DNA from: JAENVU01 sp964639075 | Lineage (GTDB): Bacteria; Actinomycetota; Acidimicrobiia; IMCC26256; JAENVU01 | Assembly: GCA_964639075.1 (NCBI GenBank) | Contig: CAZXCB010000001.1 | Location: 1-64,000, forward strand | Direction of reading: 5' to 3' | DNA: 64,000 nt | In this document: positions 1-8,271 of the stretch, piece after piece | Layout of the letters: the number at the start of each line of letters is the position of its first letter | Position numbering within the stretch: position 1 is the stretch's first letter | Position numbers and translations under genes: made by a program | Notes under the pieces: generated by a model | Seen by the model: the letters and a program-made list of their open reading frames with translations, nothing else | Told to the model about the DNA's origin: nothing | Database searches by the model: none

Positions 1-408
1 GACGCGCTCGCCGAGGTCGCGCTGACCCACCAGGTGCTCGTCGCGGTCGGACCGCCGGGCAGTCCCCGAGGCCATGGCCCGCTCACCCTCGAACAGCTCG
101 CGGACGCACCGCTCGTGCTCACTCCCGTCGGCACGTCGATCCGTGCGCTCGTCGACGGCGCGCTCGCGGCCGCCCGGGTGAGCCCGGTGGTCGCCGTCGA
201 GACCGACGCGCGGGACGCGTTGCTCCCGCTCGTGGTCTCCGGGGCCGGCACGACGTTCCTGCCCGAGGCGACCGCTCTGCGCGCCGCGCCGGACGGTGCC
301 GTCGTGCGACGGACCCGTCCCGAGCTGCGGCGCGCGCTCGCGCTCGTGCACCGCCCGGGCGAGCTGTCTCCCGCGGCACTGCGCTTCGTCGACATCGCCC
401 GAGCCTGA
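1..408 (+). CDS. LysR-family regulator, C-terminal substrate-binding part (5' truncated by window edge)
   Basis: The frame is open from base 1 to a TGA at 406-408, and the start lies outside the window. The visible 135 residues have the alternating beta-alpha pattern of the LysR effector-binding domain: a beta strand ending in a GPPGSP turn, a stretch resembling the PLTLEQLADAPLVL block found before the second subdomain, then a region ending with an alanine/leucine-rich helix. No helix-turn-helix can be seen because the N-terminus is missing. The ligand and target genes cannot be told from this fragment. It converges on the sulfur gene pair downstream, so a regulatory link to that pair is not implied. 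An alternative is another type 2 periplasmic-binding fold, but the size and C-terminal position favour LysR. Confidence 0.7.
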   Translation, partial: DALAEVALTHQVLVAVGPPGSPRGHGPLTLEQLADAPLVLTPVGTSIRALVDGALAAARVSPVVAVETDARDALLPLVVSGAGTTFLPEATALRAAPDGAVVRRTRPELRRALALVHRPGELSPAALRFVDIARA

Positions 409-426
409 GCAGCCCGGGCGGCGTCC

Positions 427-1797
427 TCAGCGGGAGCAGGTCGCGGCGTACCCGCCGTACACGTCGGCGACCGTCGCGAACCCGCGGGCGCGCAGGAGCG
501 ACGCCGCGGTCGCGGAGCGGTACCCGCCCGCGCAGTAGACGACGGTCGGGCGCGCCGGATCGAGCTCGTCGAGACGGTCGAGGAGATTCGGCAGCGGGAT
601 GTTCACCGCGCCGGCCACCATGCCGGTGTCGCATTCCCCGGGGTTGCGCACGTCGATGATCTGCAGGTCGGGCTCGGACGCCTGCCATTCGCCGAGCTCC
701 GCCGCGGTGATGCGCGGCGCGACCGCGGCGAGGTCGGGCCGGGACACCAGCACGCCGTCGATGTCGGGCAACGCGCCCGCGACGTGGTCGAAGCCGATCC
801 GCGCCAGGCGCACCCGCGCCTCGTTCTCCCGCCCGGGCTCGGTCACGAGCACCACCGTCTGACCGGGCCGCACGACGTCGCCCGCGTACTCGGCGAACCG
901 GCCGTCGAGACCCACGTTCACCGACCCCCGCAGATGGCCCGACGCATAGCGGTCGTCGGTCCGTCCGTCGATCACGACCGCACCCTCGCCGGCTCGCGCG
1001 AGCACGGCGTCGAGGTCGAGCAGGGTGGTCTCGCCGAGGTCGTCGAGCAGGTCGTGGGCGCGGCGGTTCGAGTCGGCCGCGAACGCGAAGTACAACGGTG
1101 CCACCGACTGGCCCTGGGTGACCGCGTCGACGAACTCGTCCTCGGTCATCGGCGCGAGGGCGTAGTTCGTGCGCCGTTGCTCGCCGATTGTCGACCGGCT
1201 CGCCGTCGAGAGGTTCTTGCCGCACGCCGACCCGGCTCCGTGGGCCGGCAGCACGAGCGTGGCGTCGGGCAGGCTCAGCAGCTGGTCGTGCACCGACCGG
1301 TAGAGCAGACGGGCGAGATCGTCCGCGGTCCAGCCCGCCGAGGTGAGCAGGTCGGGACGGCCGACGTCGCCGATGAAGAGCGTGTCGCCGGTGAGCACGC
1401 CCCAGGGCGCCGGATCGTCGGCGTGCTCCCACACGACGATCGAGATCGACTCGGGGGTGTGGCCGGGCGTGTGCCGCACCTCGAGCAGCACGTCGCCGAG
1501 CGACAGCCGCTCGCCGTGCGCGAGCGGTTCGATCGCGAAGTCCGCGCGACCCTCCGAGCCGTACGAGATCACCGCGCCGGTAGCAGCTGCGAGCTCGAGG
1601 TGACCGGACAGGAAGTCGGCGTGGAAGTGCGTCTCGATGACGCGCTCGATAGTAAGACCGAGGCGGGCCGCGTCGGCCACGTACTGCGCGACGTCGCGCT
1701 GGGGATCGACCACGACCGCGCGGCCGGTGGTCTCGTCGCCGATCAGGTAGCTGAACAGCGAGAGGCAGCCGAGCTCGTACTGCTCGAAGACCATCAC
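427..1797 (-). CDS. Persulfide dioxygenase-rhodanese fusion (CstB-like MBL-fold sulfurtransferase)
   Basis: 456 residues with three domains. Residues 1-245 are a metallo-beta-lactamase fold of the ETHE1/persulfide dioxygenase type: H57-x-H59-x-D61 with H66, H113 in an HTPGHT block, D138, the GDVGRPDL block at 143-150, and H186. Residues about 255-350 look like a rhodanese fold without a catalytic cysteine. Residues about 365-456 are an active-type rhodanese with Cys422 in the loop YCAGGYRS. This MBL, pseudo-rhodanese, rhodanese order and length match Staphylococcus CstB, which oxidises protein or low-molecular-weight persulfides and transfers sulfane sulfur in the cytosol. The gene follows a CstR-like repressor by 24 bases on the same strand, so the two are probably one operon under the operator at 2140-2157. 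A generic MBL-rhodanese hydrolase is the alternative name. Confidence 0.9.
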   Translation of the reverse strand: MMVFEQYELGCLSLFSYLIGDETTGRAVVVDPQRDVAQYVADAARLGLTIERVIETHFHADFLSGHLELAAATGAVISYGSEGRADFAIEPLAHGERLSLGDVLLEVRHTPGHTPESISIVVWEHADDPAPWGVLTGDTLFIGDVGRPDLLTSAGWTADDLARLLYRSVHDQLLSLPDATLVLPAHGAGSACGKNLSTASRSTIGEQRRTNYALAPMTEDEFVDAVTQGQSVAPLYFAFAADSNRRAHDLLDDLGETTLLDLDAVLARAGEGAVVIDGRTDDRYASGHLRGSVNVGLDGRFAEYAGDVVRPGQTVVLVTEPGRENEARVRLARIGFDHVAGALPDIDGVLVSRPDLAAVAPRITAAELGEWQASEPDLQIIDVRNPGECDTGMVAGAVNIPLPNLLDRLDELDPARPTVVYCAGGYRSATAASLLRARGFATVADVYGGYAATCSR

Positions 1798-1821
1798 GAC
1801 CTCCCGGGTCGGCTCGCCGCG

Positions 1822-2124
1822 TCAGGCGAGCTTGAGGAACATCTTCTGGACGTCGGCGACGTCGTAGCCGGCCGCGGCGGAGCGCTTCGGGTCCTCGAGG
1901 CACCACGTGAGACCGGCCGACACGAGGAGGAACCCGACCTGCTCGAGCGCCTTGTTCGCCGCGGCGATCTGGGTGACGATCTCGCGACAGTCCCGTGCGT
2001 CGGTGAGCATCTGCTGCAGCCCGCGCACCTGTCCTTCGATGCGCCGCAGGCGCCGTTGCAGGTCCGCGACCGCCTCGGTGTCCAGCTCCATCCCGGCACC
2101 GGTCCCGTGCTTGTTCGTCGCCAT
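1822..2124 (-). CDS. CsoR/CstR-family transcriptional repressor, probable persulfide sensor
   Basis: A 100-residue all-helical protein of the CsoR/RcnR (DUF156) family. The start was set at the ATG at 2122-2124 because the family begins shortly before the RRLRRIEGQVRG helix, and upstream in-frame codons run into an assembly gap. Copper-sensing CsoR uses Cys-His-Cys with the His four residues before the second Cys. Here the cysteines are Cys46 and Cys75, but the position four before Cys75 is Gly71. Loss of the copper His with both cysteines kept is the pattern of CstR, which senses sulfide or persulfide by forming Cys-Cys sulfur bridges. The gene next to it encodes a CstB-like enzyme and the promoter carries a CsoR-type operator, so autoregulated sulfide-stress control is the likely job. 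The ligand is inferred, not shown. Confidence 0.9.
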   Translation of the reverse strand: MATNKHGTGAGMELDTEAVADLQRRLRRIEGQVRGLQQMLTDARDCREIVTQIAAANKALEQVGFLLVSAGLTWCLEDPKRSAAAGYDVADVQKMFLKLA

Positions 2125-2139
2125 CCCACAACGATAGCA

Positions 2140-2157
2140 GATACCCATGGGGGTATC
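2140..2157. promoter_or_regulatory. CsoR/CstR-type operator
   Basis: GATACCC-ATGG-GGGTATC is an 18-base inverted repeat with perfect 7-base arms. It has the TACCC...GGGTA half-sites and G-tract typical of CsoR-family DNA sites. It lies 16 bases upstream of the repressor start, where binding would block transcription of the repressor and the persulfide dioxygenase. It is also upstream of the plus-strand AhpD-like gene that starts at 2273. Confidence 0.8.
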
Positions 2158-2209
2158 ACGGCCCGGGTCGGCGATGCCCAACGGCCCTGGGCTGGCCGGG
2201 CGCAGCTCC

Positions 2210-2219
2210 NNNNNNNNNN
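2210..2219. other. Assembly gap (10 N)
   Basis: Ten consecutive N bases lie in the intergenic region between the CstR-like repressor and the AhpD-like gene. This marks a scaffold join of unknown true length, so promoter elements of either gene could be missing here. Confidence 0.99.
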
Positions 2220-2272
2220 CCGTACCGTCGTCGATGACGGATCGAGCATCCACCACGAAGCGAGGTGGCCAG

Positions 2273-2629
2273 ATGGGCGAGTACCGGGACATTGTGGGTG
2301 AGCTCCGGGAGCCGACGCGTGCCCTGCGCGCCGAGATCCCCGAGCAGTGGGAAGGCTTCGGCCGGCTTCACGCGGCGGCGATGGCCGACGGGGCCCTCCC
2401 CGCCAAGGTGAAGGAGCTGATGGCACTCGCGATCGCGATCGCGAAGCAGTGCGACGGCTGCATCGCGTATCACGCCCGCGGTGCCGCGGCGAGGGGAGCG
2501 ACCCGCGCCGAGGTCGCCGAGGCCATCGGAGTCGCGCTGCTGATGGACGGCGGTCCCGCGAGCGTCTACGGGCCGCGGGCGCTCACCGCGTTCGAGGAGT
2601 TCGCGGTTCCGGCCGACGCGATCCACTGA
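2273..2629 (+). CDS. Carboxymuconolactone decarboxylase / AhpD-type alkylhydroperoxidase-like protein
   Basis: 118 residues. The start ATG at 2273 gives the usual family length, and an upstream in-frame ATG would read through the N gap. The helix carrying the CxxC-xxxH active site is clear: CDGCIAYH at about residues 60-67, preceded by the helix ELMALAIAIAKQ. This is the AhpD redox motif, used in thiol-dependent peroxide reduction, and not the motif-poor gamma-carboxymuconolactone decarboxylase form. It follows the sulfur-stress operator on the other strand, so a redox role beside persulfide detoxification is possible. The next gene, a TIM-barrel hydrolase, begins 73 bases downstream on the same strand. 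The substrate is unknown. Confidence 0.85.
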   Translation: MGEYRDIVGELREPTRALRAEIPEQWEGFGRLHAAAMADGALPAKVKELMALAIAIAKQCDGCIAYHARGAAARGATRAEVAEAIGVALLMDGGPASVYGPRALTAFEEFAVPADAIH

Positions 2630-2702
2630 CCGCCCTCCGTGCCGGCTCGTCCGGTGCGGGTCGCGGGTTGCGCCCGCTCGGTGGGCGCAGGACGATGGCA
2701 CG

Positions 2703-3698
2703 ATGACTTCGCCCCCACCCGGGTCCGCCGCCTGGTACGCGCAGGTCGACGAGCCGGTCGTCGATCCCGACCGCGTCATCGTCGACCCCCACCACCACCT
2801 CTGGCCCGCCGGCGGTCCACTGCCGTACGGCGTCGCCGAGCTCCTCGCCGACGTCGGCGCGGGTCACCGGGTCGAGCACACCGTGTTCATGGAGTGTGGC
2901 GCCGCGTACCGCACCGACGTTCCGGCCGCACTGGCACCGGTCGGCGAGACCGAGTTCGTCGCCGACGCGTCCGTCGGCACCGACGGGCTGATCGCGGGAA
3001 TCGTCGGGCACGCGGATCTCGCCGCGCCGAACCTCGACGAGATCCTCGACGCACACGAGGTCGCCGGTCGCGGGCTCTTCCGGGGCATCCGCGACGCGCT
3101 GGCCCGCGCCCGCACGGGCGACCGGCTCATGATCAGGGGCGGCGCACCGGAGGGACGTTCCGCGGATCCGGCGTTCCGGGCAGGGGTCGCCCGGCTGGGG
3201 GAACGGGGCCTCACGTACGACTCGTGGCACTACCACTACCAGAACCGCGAGTTCCTCGAGCTGGCGCGCGCGACACCGGGGACGGTGATGGTGCTCGACC
3301 ACTTCGGCACGCCGATCGGCACCGGGCGCTACGCGGCCGAGCGTGAGGCGATCTTCGAGCAGTGGCGGGAGGACATCACCGCGATCGCAGGCTGCGAGAA
3401 CGTCGTCGCGAAGCTCGGTGGGCTCGCGATGCCGGACAACGGGTTCGGCTGGCACGAAGCCGACCGTCCGCCGACCTCCGCCGAGTTCGTGGCCGCGCAG
3501 GGCCGCTACTACCGGCACGCCATCGAGTGCTTCGGGCCGGATCGATGCATGCTCGAATCCAACTTCCCGGTCGACCGCATGTCGCTGTCGTACCGGGTGT
3601 TGTGGAACGCGCTGAAGCTCCTCGTCGCCGACTTCTCGCCCGCGGAGCAGGACGCGCTGTTCGCGGGCACGGCCCGCCGCGTGTACTCGCTCCCGTGA
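2703..3698 (+). CDS. Amidohydrolase-2 family TIM-barrel metal-dependent hydrolase
   Basis: 331 residues, usual for COG3618-type hydrolases and lactonases. The metal motif DPHHHLWP is at about residues 28-35 and the end-of-barrel block LESNFPVDR is at about residue 280, both typical of the 2-pyrone-4,6-dicarboxylate/fuconolactone lactonase branch of the amidohydrolase superfamily. These enzymes act in the cytosol on lactones or cyclic esters in aromatic or sugar catabolism. It sits between two genes of the carboxymuconolactone decarboxylase superfamily (2273-2629 and 3708-4625), which would fit a ring-cleavage product pathway, but neither neighbour has a proven substrate. The start ATG is 73 bases after the upstream stop. 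Confidence 0.88.
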   Translation: MTSPPPGSAAWYAQVDEPVVDPDRVIVDPHHHLWPAGGPLPYGVAELLADVGAGHRVEHTVFMECGAAYRTDVPAALAPVGETEFVADASVGTDGLIAGIVGHADLAAPNLDEILDAHEVAGRGLFRGIRDALARARTGDRLMIRGGAPEGRSADPAFRAGVARLGERGLTYDSWHYHYQNREFLELARATPGTVMVLDHFGTPIGTGRYAAEREAIFEQWREDITAIAGCENVVAKLGGLAMPDNGFGWHEADRPPTSAEFVAAQGRYYRHAIECFGPDRCMLESNFPVDRMSLSYRVLWNALKLLVADFSPAEQDALFAGTARRVYSLP

Positions 3699-3707
3699 GC
3701 TGACGCG

Positions 3708-4625
3708 CTAGGTCGGCGGACCGCTCGTCGGCGTGAGCCCGTACACCAGCTGCCCCGACGGGTCGATGTCGTAGTACTCGAGCCCGTCGGTCACGTGGGG
3801 GGCGTCGGCTCCGAACGCGACCGCGATCTTGTTCGCGGCGTTGCGCACGACGTCGAGCACGAGCTCGACGGCCGCGGCGTCGCCGAACTCGGCCCGGACG
3901 TCGGCGCCGAGGCCCGGCGGGAACCGGCCCGGTGTCCACAGCATCGCGTCGACGAGCCGCAATGCGATCTTGTGGGCGGGTTCGAGACCACTCGTCTCGA
4001 ACCCGTCGATCTGGTCGTACACCGACTCGCCGATCCCGGCGTTCGCGGCTCGGACGTTGCGGATGGACTGGCACAGCCGGCAGCCGTGCGCCCGCGCGCC
4101 CCGCAGCCGCACGATCTCGGTGATCACCGGATCGAGCCCGTCGAGGCGGGCGACCGCCGGCATGAACTCCTCGAGCGCGGCCCACAGATCCGTCGCCGAA
4201 CTCGATTGTGCGACCACCTCGGTTCCGAACAGCTCCCCCCATGCTGCGCGCATCCGCGAACCGAGGTCGACGACGTACAGCACCTGGACGAACGCGAACG
4301 CGTTCGGACCGAGCGCCGCCAGCGCGGCGGCTCGCTGATCCGGAGTGATCCCACCGACGTCGGCGACGAACTGCTCGCCGAAGTCGAGGATCGCGAGCTC
4401 GCCGGCATCTGCGGTCGTCTCCCCGCGCCGGGTCTCGAGCGGCACCGATCGGCGGCCGTCGACGGCGAGGGGCTCGAATCCGAGGACCGACCCGACGAGC
4501 GCAGGGATGGCATCGAGCGGATCCGGATCCGCGGCGGCGAGCGCGGCGAGCACCGAGTCCCACGCCGCGAACGCCTCGGGCGCGAGCGAGCGCAGGTCCG
4601 GGGGCGTCCGGTCGTCGACGGTCAC
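3708..4625 (-). CDS. Carboxymuconolactone decarboxylase-family protein, peroxidase-like
   Basis: 305 residues, longer than a single AhpD domain. The only clear active-site block is ARAHGCRLCQSIRN at about residues 180-193, with a CxxC (CRLC) and an arginine-rich lead-in as in the large actinobacterial CMD proteins. The first 140 residues form an alpha-helical region without the motif, possibly a degenerate repeat of the fold. It is convergent with the TIM-barrel hydrolase, with only 9 bases between the stops, so it is a separate transcript. A role in hydroperoxide handling is inferred from the motif, and the substrate is unknown. Confidence 0.8.
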   Translation of the reverse strand: MTVDDRTPPDLRSLAPEAFAAWDSVLAALAAADPDPLDAIPALVGSVLGFEPLAVDGRRSVPLETRRGETTADAGELAILDFGEQFVADVGGITPDQRAAALAALGPNAFAFVQVLYVVDLGSRMRAAWGELFGTEVVAQSSSATDLWAALEEFMPAVARLDGLDPVITEIVRLRGARAHGCRLCQSIRNVRAANAGIGESVYDQIDGFETSGLEPAHKIALRLVDAMLWTPGRFPPGLGADVRAEFGDAAAVELVLDVVRNAANKIAVAFGADAPHVTDGLEYYDIDPSGQLVYGLTPTSGPPT

Positions 4626-4754
4626 CTCGGCACGTTACCGGCGCGCGCCGGACGGGACGCCGGGCAGCCCGACCGCCGGTGCGCTGACTACGGTCTGGGC
4701 GTCCTCACCGCCGGCTCGATGCCGCCCCGCCCGCCGAGACCCGAAGGCCGTCTC

Positions 4755-6161
4755 ATGACCGATCCGAACCCCCTGATCGGGATCACGCCACCGCTGCGGA
4801 CCCGCGCCGAGCGGGCCGACGAGGGCCGCGCCACCCGTGAGCGGCTCCCGCTGAAGGCGCTCGGCGAGCTCGCGCCGCCCGATCCGGGCCGCGACCCGCT
4901 CGCGATCCTCGCGGCCCAGGACGTGCGCCGGGTCCAGGAGCTGGTCCCGATCCGGTACGGGCGCATGTCACCGACGCCGTTCACGTTCCTGCGCGGCTCG
5001 GCGGCGGTGATGGCCCACGACCTCGCGCAGCTCCCGAACTCCGGGATCACCGTGCAGCTCTGTGGCGACGCGCACGTCTCCAACTTCGGCGGGTTCTCCG
5101 CGCCCGACCGCCGGCTGGTGGTCGACGTCAACGACTTCGACGAGACGCTCCCGGGCCCGTTCGAGTGGGACGTCAAGCGACTCGCCGCGAGTGCGGTGGT
5201 CGCGGCGCGCGACAACGGGTTCGACGCCGACGTCGCGAAGAAGGCCGCCCGGGCGACGGCCGCCTCCTACCGCCAGGGCATCGCGACCGGAGCCCAGCTC
5301 GATCCGCTCGCGGTGTGGTACTTCCGGGTCGAGCTCGACGAGCTCGCCCAGGATCCGCGGTTCGCACTGACCGACAGCGACCGGGCCCGGCTCGAGCGGA
5401 TGCGGGCGAAGGCGGCCCGCAAGACGAGCCTCGGTGCGCTCGAGAAGCTGACCGAGCTCGTCGACGGCCACCGGCGCATCATCGACACACCGCCGCTCGT
5501 GACCCGCCTGGACCCGGCCGATCTCGAGACGTTGCACCCGGAGATCACGCAGTTCTTCGGCGAATACCACGACTCGCTCCCCCGCGACCGGTGCACCCTC
5601 CTCGACCGGTACACGGTGGTCGACGCCGCCCGGAAGGTCGTCGGCGTCGGCAGCGTCGGCACCCGCTGCCTCATCCTGCTGCTCGAGTCCGGCGACGGCG
5701 AGCCGCTGTTCCTCCAGCTCAAGGAGGCCACCCGGTCCGTGCTCGAGGACTTCCTGGGGCCGAGCGAGTTCCCGAACGCGGGCCAGCGCGTCGTCGAGGG
5801 ACAGCGCGTGGTGCAGTCGGCGAGCGACGTCTTCCTGGGCTTCACCCGGCTACAGGTGGGCGAGGAGTCGACCGACTTCTACATCCGCCAGCTCTGGGAC
5901 GGGAAGATCTCGGCCGACCTCGCGGTCATGGGGACGAAGCGGCTCGTGCGGTATTCGCAGATGTGCGGTGCAGTGTTGGCGCGCGCGCACTGCCGGTCCG
6001 GGGACGCCGCGATGATCGCCGGCTACCTGGGCGACGACGACACGTTCGACCGTGCGGTCACCAAGTTCGCCGTGCGCTACGCCGAGCGGACCGACGGGGA
6101 CCATGCCCGCATGGCCGACGCCATCGCCGCCGGCGAGCTCACCGCCGCCAGCGGCTACTGA
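4755..6161 (+). CDS. DUF2252 family protein (kinase-fold-like, function unknown)
   Basis: 468 residues. The start ATG at 4755 gives the family's usual N-terminus (a short basic lead, then the block DPLAILAAQDVRRVQELVPIR). DUF2252 landmarks are clear: the PTPFTFLRGSA block, LCGDAHVSNFGGF at about residues 102-114 and NDFDETLPGPFEWDVKRLAAS at about 130-150. The Asp/Asn-rich blocks resemble the catalytic and metal loops of aminoglycoside-phosphotransferase-like kinase folds, so a small-molecule kinase activity has been suspected for the family but is not shown here. The next gene follows by 16 bases with its own Shine-Dalgarno sequence, so the two are probably co-transcribed. Confidence 0.92.
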   Translation: MTDPNPLIGITPPLRTRAERADEGRATRERLPLKALGELAPPDPGRDPLAILAAQDVRRVQELVPIRYGRMSPTPFTFLRGSAAVMAHDLAQLPNSGITVQLCGDAHVSNFGGFSAPDRRLVVDVNDFDETLPGPFEWDVKRLAASAVVAARDNGFDADVAKKAARATAASYRQGIATGAQLDPLAVWYFRVELDELAQDPRFALTDSDRARLERMRAKAARKTSLGALEKLTELVDGHRRIIDTPPLVTRLDPADLETLHPEITQFFGEYHDSLPRDRCTLLDRYTVVDAARKVVGVGSVGTRCLILLLESGDGEPLFLQLKEATRSVLEDFLGPSEFPNAGQRVVEGQRVVQSASDVFLGFTRLQVGEESTDFYIRQLWDGKISADLAVMGTKRLVRYSQMCGAVLARAHCRSGDAAMIAGYLGDDDTFDRAVTKFAVRYAERTDGDHARMADAIAAGELTAASGY

Positions 6162-6177
6162 ACCGACAGGAGCTCGC

Positions 6178-8271
6178 GTGCGCCTTCGCCGACACCGACA
6201 CCAGTCGCTCTCCGCCCGCGCCGAACAGGCCGGGCTGCTGAGCGCCGGGACCGCCGCCCCTCTCGCGTACCAGCGGACGCTGATGGCGCGCTCCTCGGTC
6301 GATCAGGCGCTCGTCTCGGGACTCGCGTTCGCCAGCAACCACGCCCTGGTGACCGCCATCCAGGACGGGCTCCAATCCGCCGCGCTGCTCGCGGTCGGCC
6401 AGGCCGCGCGGAGCGCGGTCGACGAACCGACCTGGAGTCGGGCCGCGCTGGCGTCGGACGCGGCGGCGCTCGCCACGGGGCTCGCGCTGCAACGCGCGTT
6501 CTCGGCCCGGCCCCGCGAGCCGCTCGAACGGGCGGCGATCCGCACCACGGGCTACTGGCTCGCGCGCAGCGCGACCGCCGGGCTCGTGATCGGCGCGCTC
6601 CAGCACGGCCTCGGCCGGGTCGGCACGCCCCGGTTGAAGAACGCGGTCCCGGTCGTGGTCCCGGCGGTCGGCGTGCTCGTGACCCTCGCCGAGTGGCGCC
6701 GCCGCCGCGATGCGCACGCCGACCAGGAGCTCACCGAGACCGAGCAGGCGTCGCGGCTGAAGGCCAGCACCATGGGCCTCGCGGTGGCGGGCGGCGCCAC
6801 CGGCCTCGGCTGGGGGGAGCGCGTGCTCGCCGACGTCGTGAGCGGTGCCCTCGCGCGCGTGCTGCCGGGGAACGCGGCGCTGTGGCGCCCGATCGGCCAC
6901 GTGGTGTCGCTCGCGGCGCTCGCCGGCGCGACCGACGCGGTGTTGCGCGAGACGTTCCGCCGGATCGAGCACGCCGAGGAGTCCGTGGAACCAGCGTTCG
7001 ACATCCCGCCACCGCTTCCGGACCTGAGCGGCAGCCTCGCGAGCCGGGTCCCGTTCGAGACGCTCGCCCGCGCGGGGCGGCGGTTCGTGTGGACGGTCAC
7101 CACGGCCGACCGGATCGAGGAGGTCATGGGCGAACCGGCCCGCCGCGCGCCGGCGCGGCTCTACGTCGGCCTCGAGAGCGCCGGCACCGAGGCCGCGCGC
7201 GTCGAGCTCGCGATGCAGGAGCTCGACCGGACCCACGCGTTCGAGCGGGCGTGGCTCATGGTCGCCCTCCCGACCGGCACCGGATACGTGAACTACGCGG
7301 CGGCGTCGACCTTCGAGCTGCTGACACGCGGCGACTGCGCGACGGTGGCGATGCAGTACGCGGCCCGACCGTCGCCGCTGTCGCTCGATCGCGTCGCCGA
7401 GGGTCGGCATCAGGCCCGGCTGCTCATCGATGCGATCCGCGCCCGGATGGAGACGGTCCCACCGGCGCAGCGCCCGAAGCTGCTCCTGTTCGGCGAGAGC
7501 CTCGGTGCGTGGACGAGCCAGGACGCGTTCATGGGCCACGGCACGCGCGGTCTCGTCGACGCGGGCGTCGACCACGCGATCTGGATCGGCACCCCCCACT
7601 TCAGCAAGTGGAAGGAACAGGTCCTCTACGACTCGGGCCCCGACATCGACCGCGATCTGGTCGGCGTGTTCAACACCATCGACGAATGGCGCGCCCTCCC
7701 GCACGCAGCACGCGATCGGATCCGCTTCGTGATGATCACGCATCACGACGACGGCGTCGCGCTGTTCGGTCCCGAGCTGGCGATCGAGGCACCACCTTGG
7801 CTCGGCGACCGCGAGTCCCGACCGAGCGGTGTGCCGCGGGCGATGCGGTGGATGCCGTCGACGACGTTCTTCCAGGTGCTCGTCGACATGAAGAACGCGG
7901 CGCAGGTCGTCCCGGGGGTGCTCGCGGCCAGGGGCCACGACTACCGGGCCGATCTCCTCCCGTTCTTCCACGAGGCGCTCGGGCTTCCGGCGAGCCCCGA
8001 CCAGCTCGAGCGCGTCACCGCGTTCCTGATGGAGACCGAGCTGCGCCGGTCGAGATGGATGGCGTCCCACACGACGGCGGATCGCAGCCTCTCGGCGACG
8101 CTGGCACGGCGGTGGATGGAGCAGGAGACGGCCGCGGGCGGCGACCCCGCGGAGGTCCTCGTCCGCGCGTTCCGTGCGCTGCTCGACGAGGCTGACGCCG
8201 CAGCCGCAGCCGCAGCCGAAGCCGAAGCCGCAGCTACGAAGTCCGCCGGGCCACCGTCCACGCCCCGATGA
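6178..8271 (+). CDS. Membrane-anchored alpha/beta-hydrolase (Abhydrolase_9 type)
   Basis: 697 residues from a GTG at 6178, with AGGAG at 6168-6172 as ribosome binding site; longer upstream starts would overlap DUF2252. Residues about 30-260 hold several hydrophobic segments (predicted membrane part), followed by a soluble alpha/beta-hydrolase domain. The nucleophile elbow is GESLG with Ser441, followed by the block HAIWIGTPHFSKW that marks this actinobacterial family. Substrates of the family are unknown; lipid or ester hydrolysis at the membrane is an inference. The C-terminus ends in an Ala/Glu-rich tail made by a short GCCGCA repeat, and its last 38 bases overlap the end of the convergent CPBP gene. 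Confidence 0.88.
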   Translation: MRLRRHRHQSLSARAEQAGLLSAGTAAPLAYQRTLMARSSVDQALVSGLAFASNHALVTAIQDGLQSAALLAVGQAARSAVDEPTWSRAALASDAAALATGLALQRAFSARPREPLERAAIRTTGYWLARSATAGLVIGALQHGLGRVGTPRLKNAVPVVVPAVGVLVTLAEWRRRRDAHADQELTETEQASRLKASTMGLAVAGGATGLGWGERVLADVVSGALARVLPGNAALWRPIGHVVSLAALAGATDAVLRETFRRIEHAEESVEPAFDIPPPLPDLSGSLASRVPFETLARAGRRFVWTVTTADRIEEVMGEPARRAPARLYVGLESAGTEAARVELAMQELDRTHAFERAWLMVALPTGTGYVNYAAASTFELLTRGDCATVAMQYAARPSPLSLDRVAEGRHQARLLIDAIRARMETVPPAQRPKLLLFGESLGAWTSQDAFMGHGTRGLVDAGVDHAIWIGTPHFSKWKEQVLYDSGPDIDRDLVGVFNTIDEWRALPHAARDRIRFVMITHHDDGVALFGPELAIEAPPWLGDRESRPSGVPRAMRWMPSTTFFQVLVDMKNAAQVVPGVLAARGHDYRADLLPFFHEALGLPASPDQLERVTAFLMETELRRSRWMASHTTADRSLSATLARRWMEQETAAGGDPAEVLVRAFRALLDEADAAAAAAAEAEAAATKSAGPPSTPR
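8197..8232. repeat. Short GCCGCA/GCCGAA hexamer repeat
   Basis: A run of GCCGCA and GCCGAA units encodes the Ala/Glu tail of the alpha/beta-hydrolase. It is a low-complexity, slippage-prone tract at the point where two convergent genes meet, so the 3' ends of both genes may vary between strains. Confidence 0.7.

Noticed and set aside
8197..8232. GCCGCA repeat as the start of a CRISPR-like array
   Set aside because: Units are 6 bases, contiguous and coding, with no spacers.
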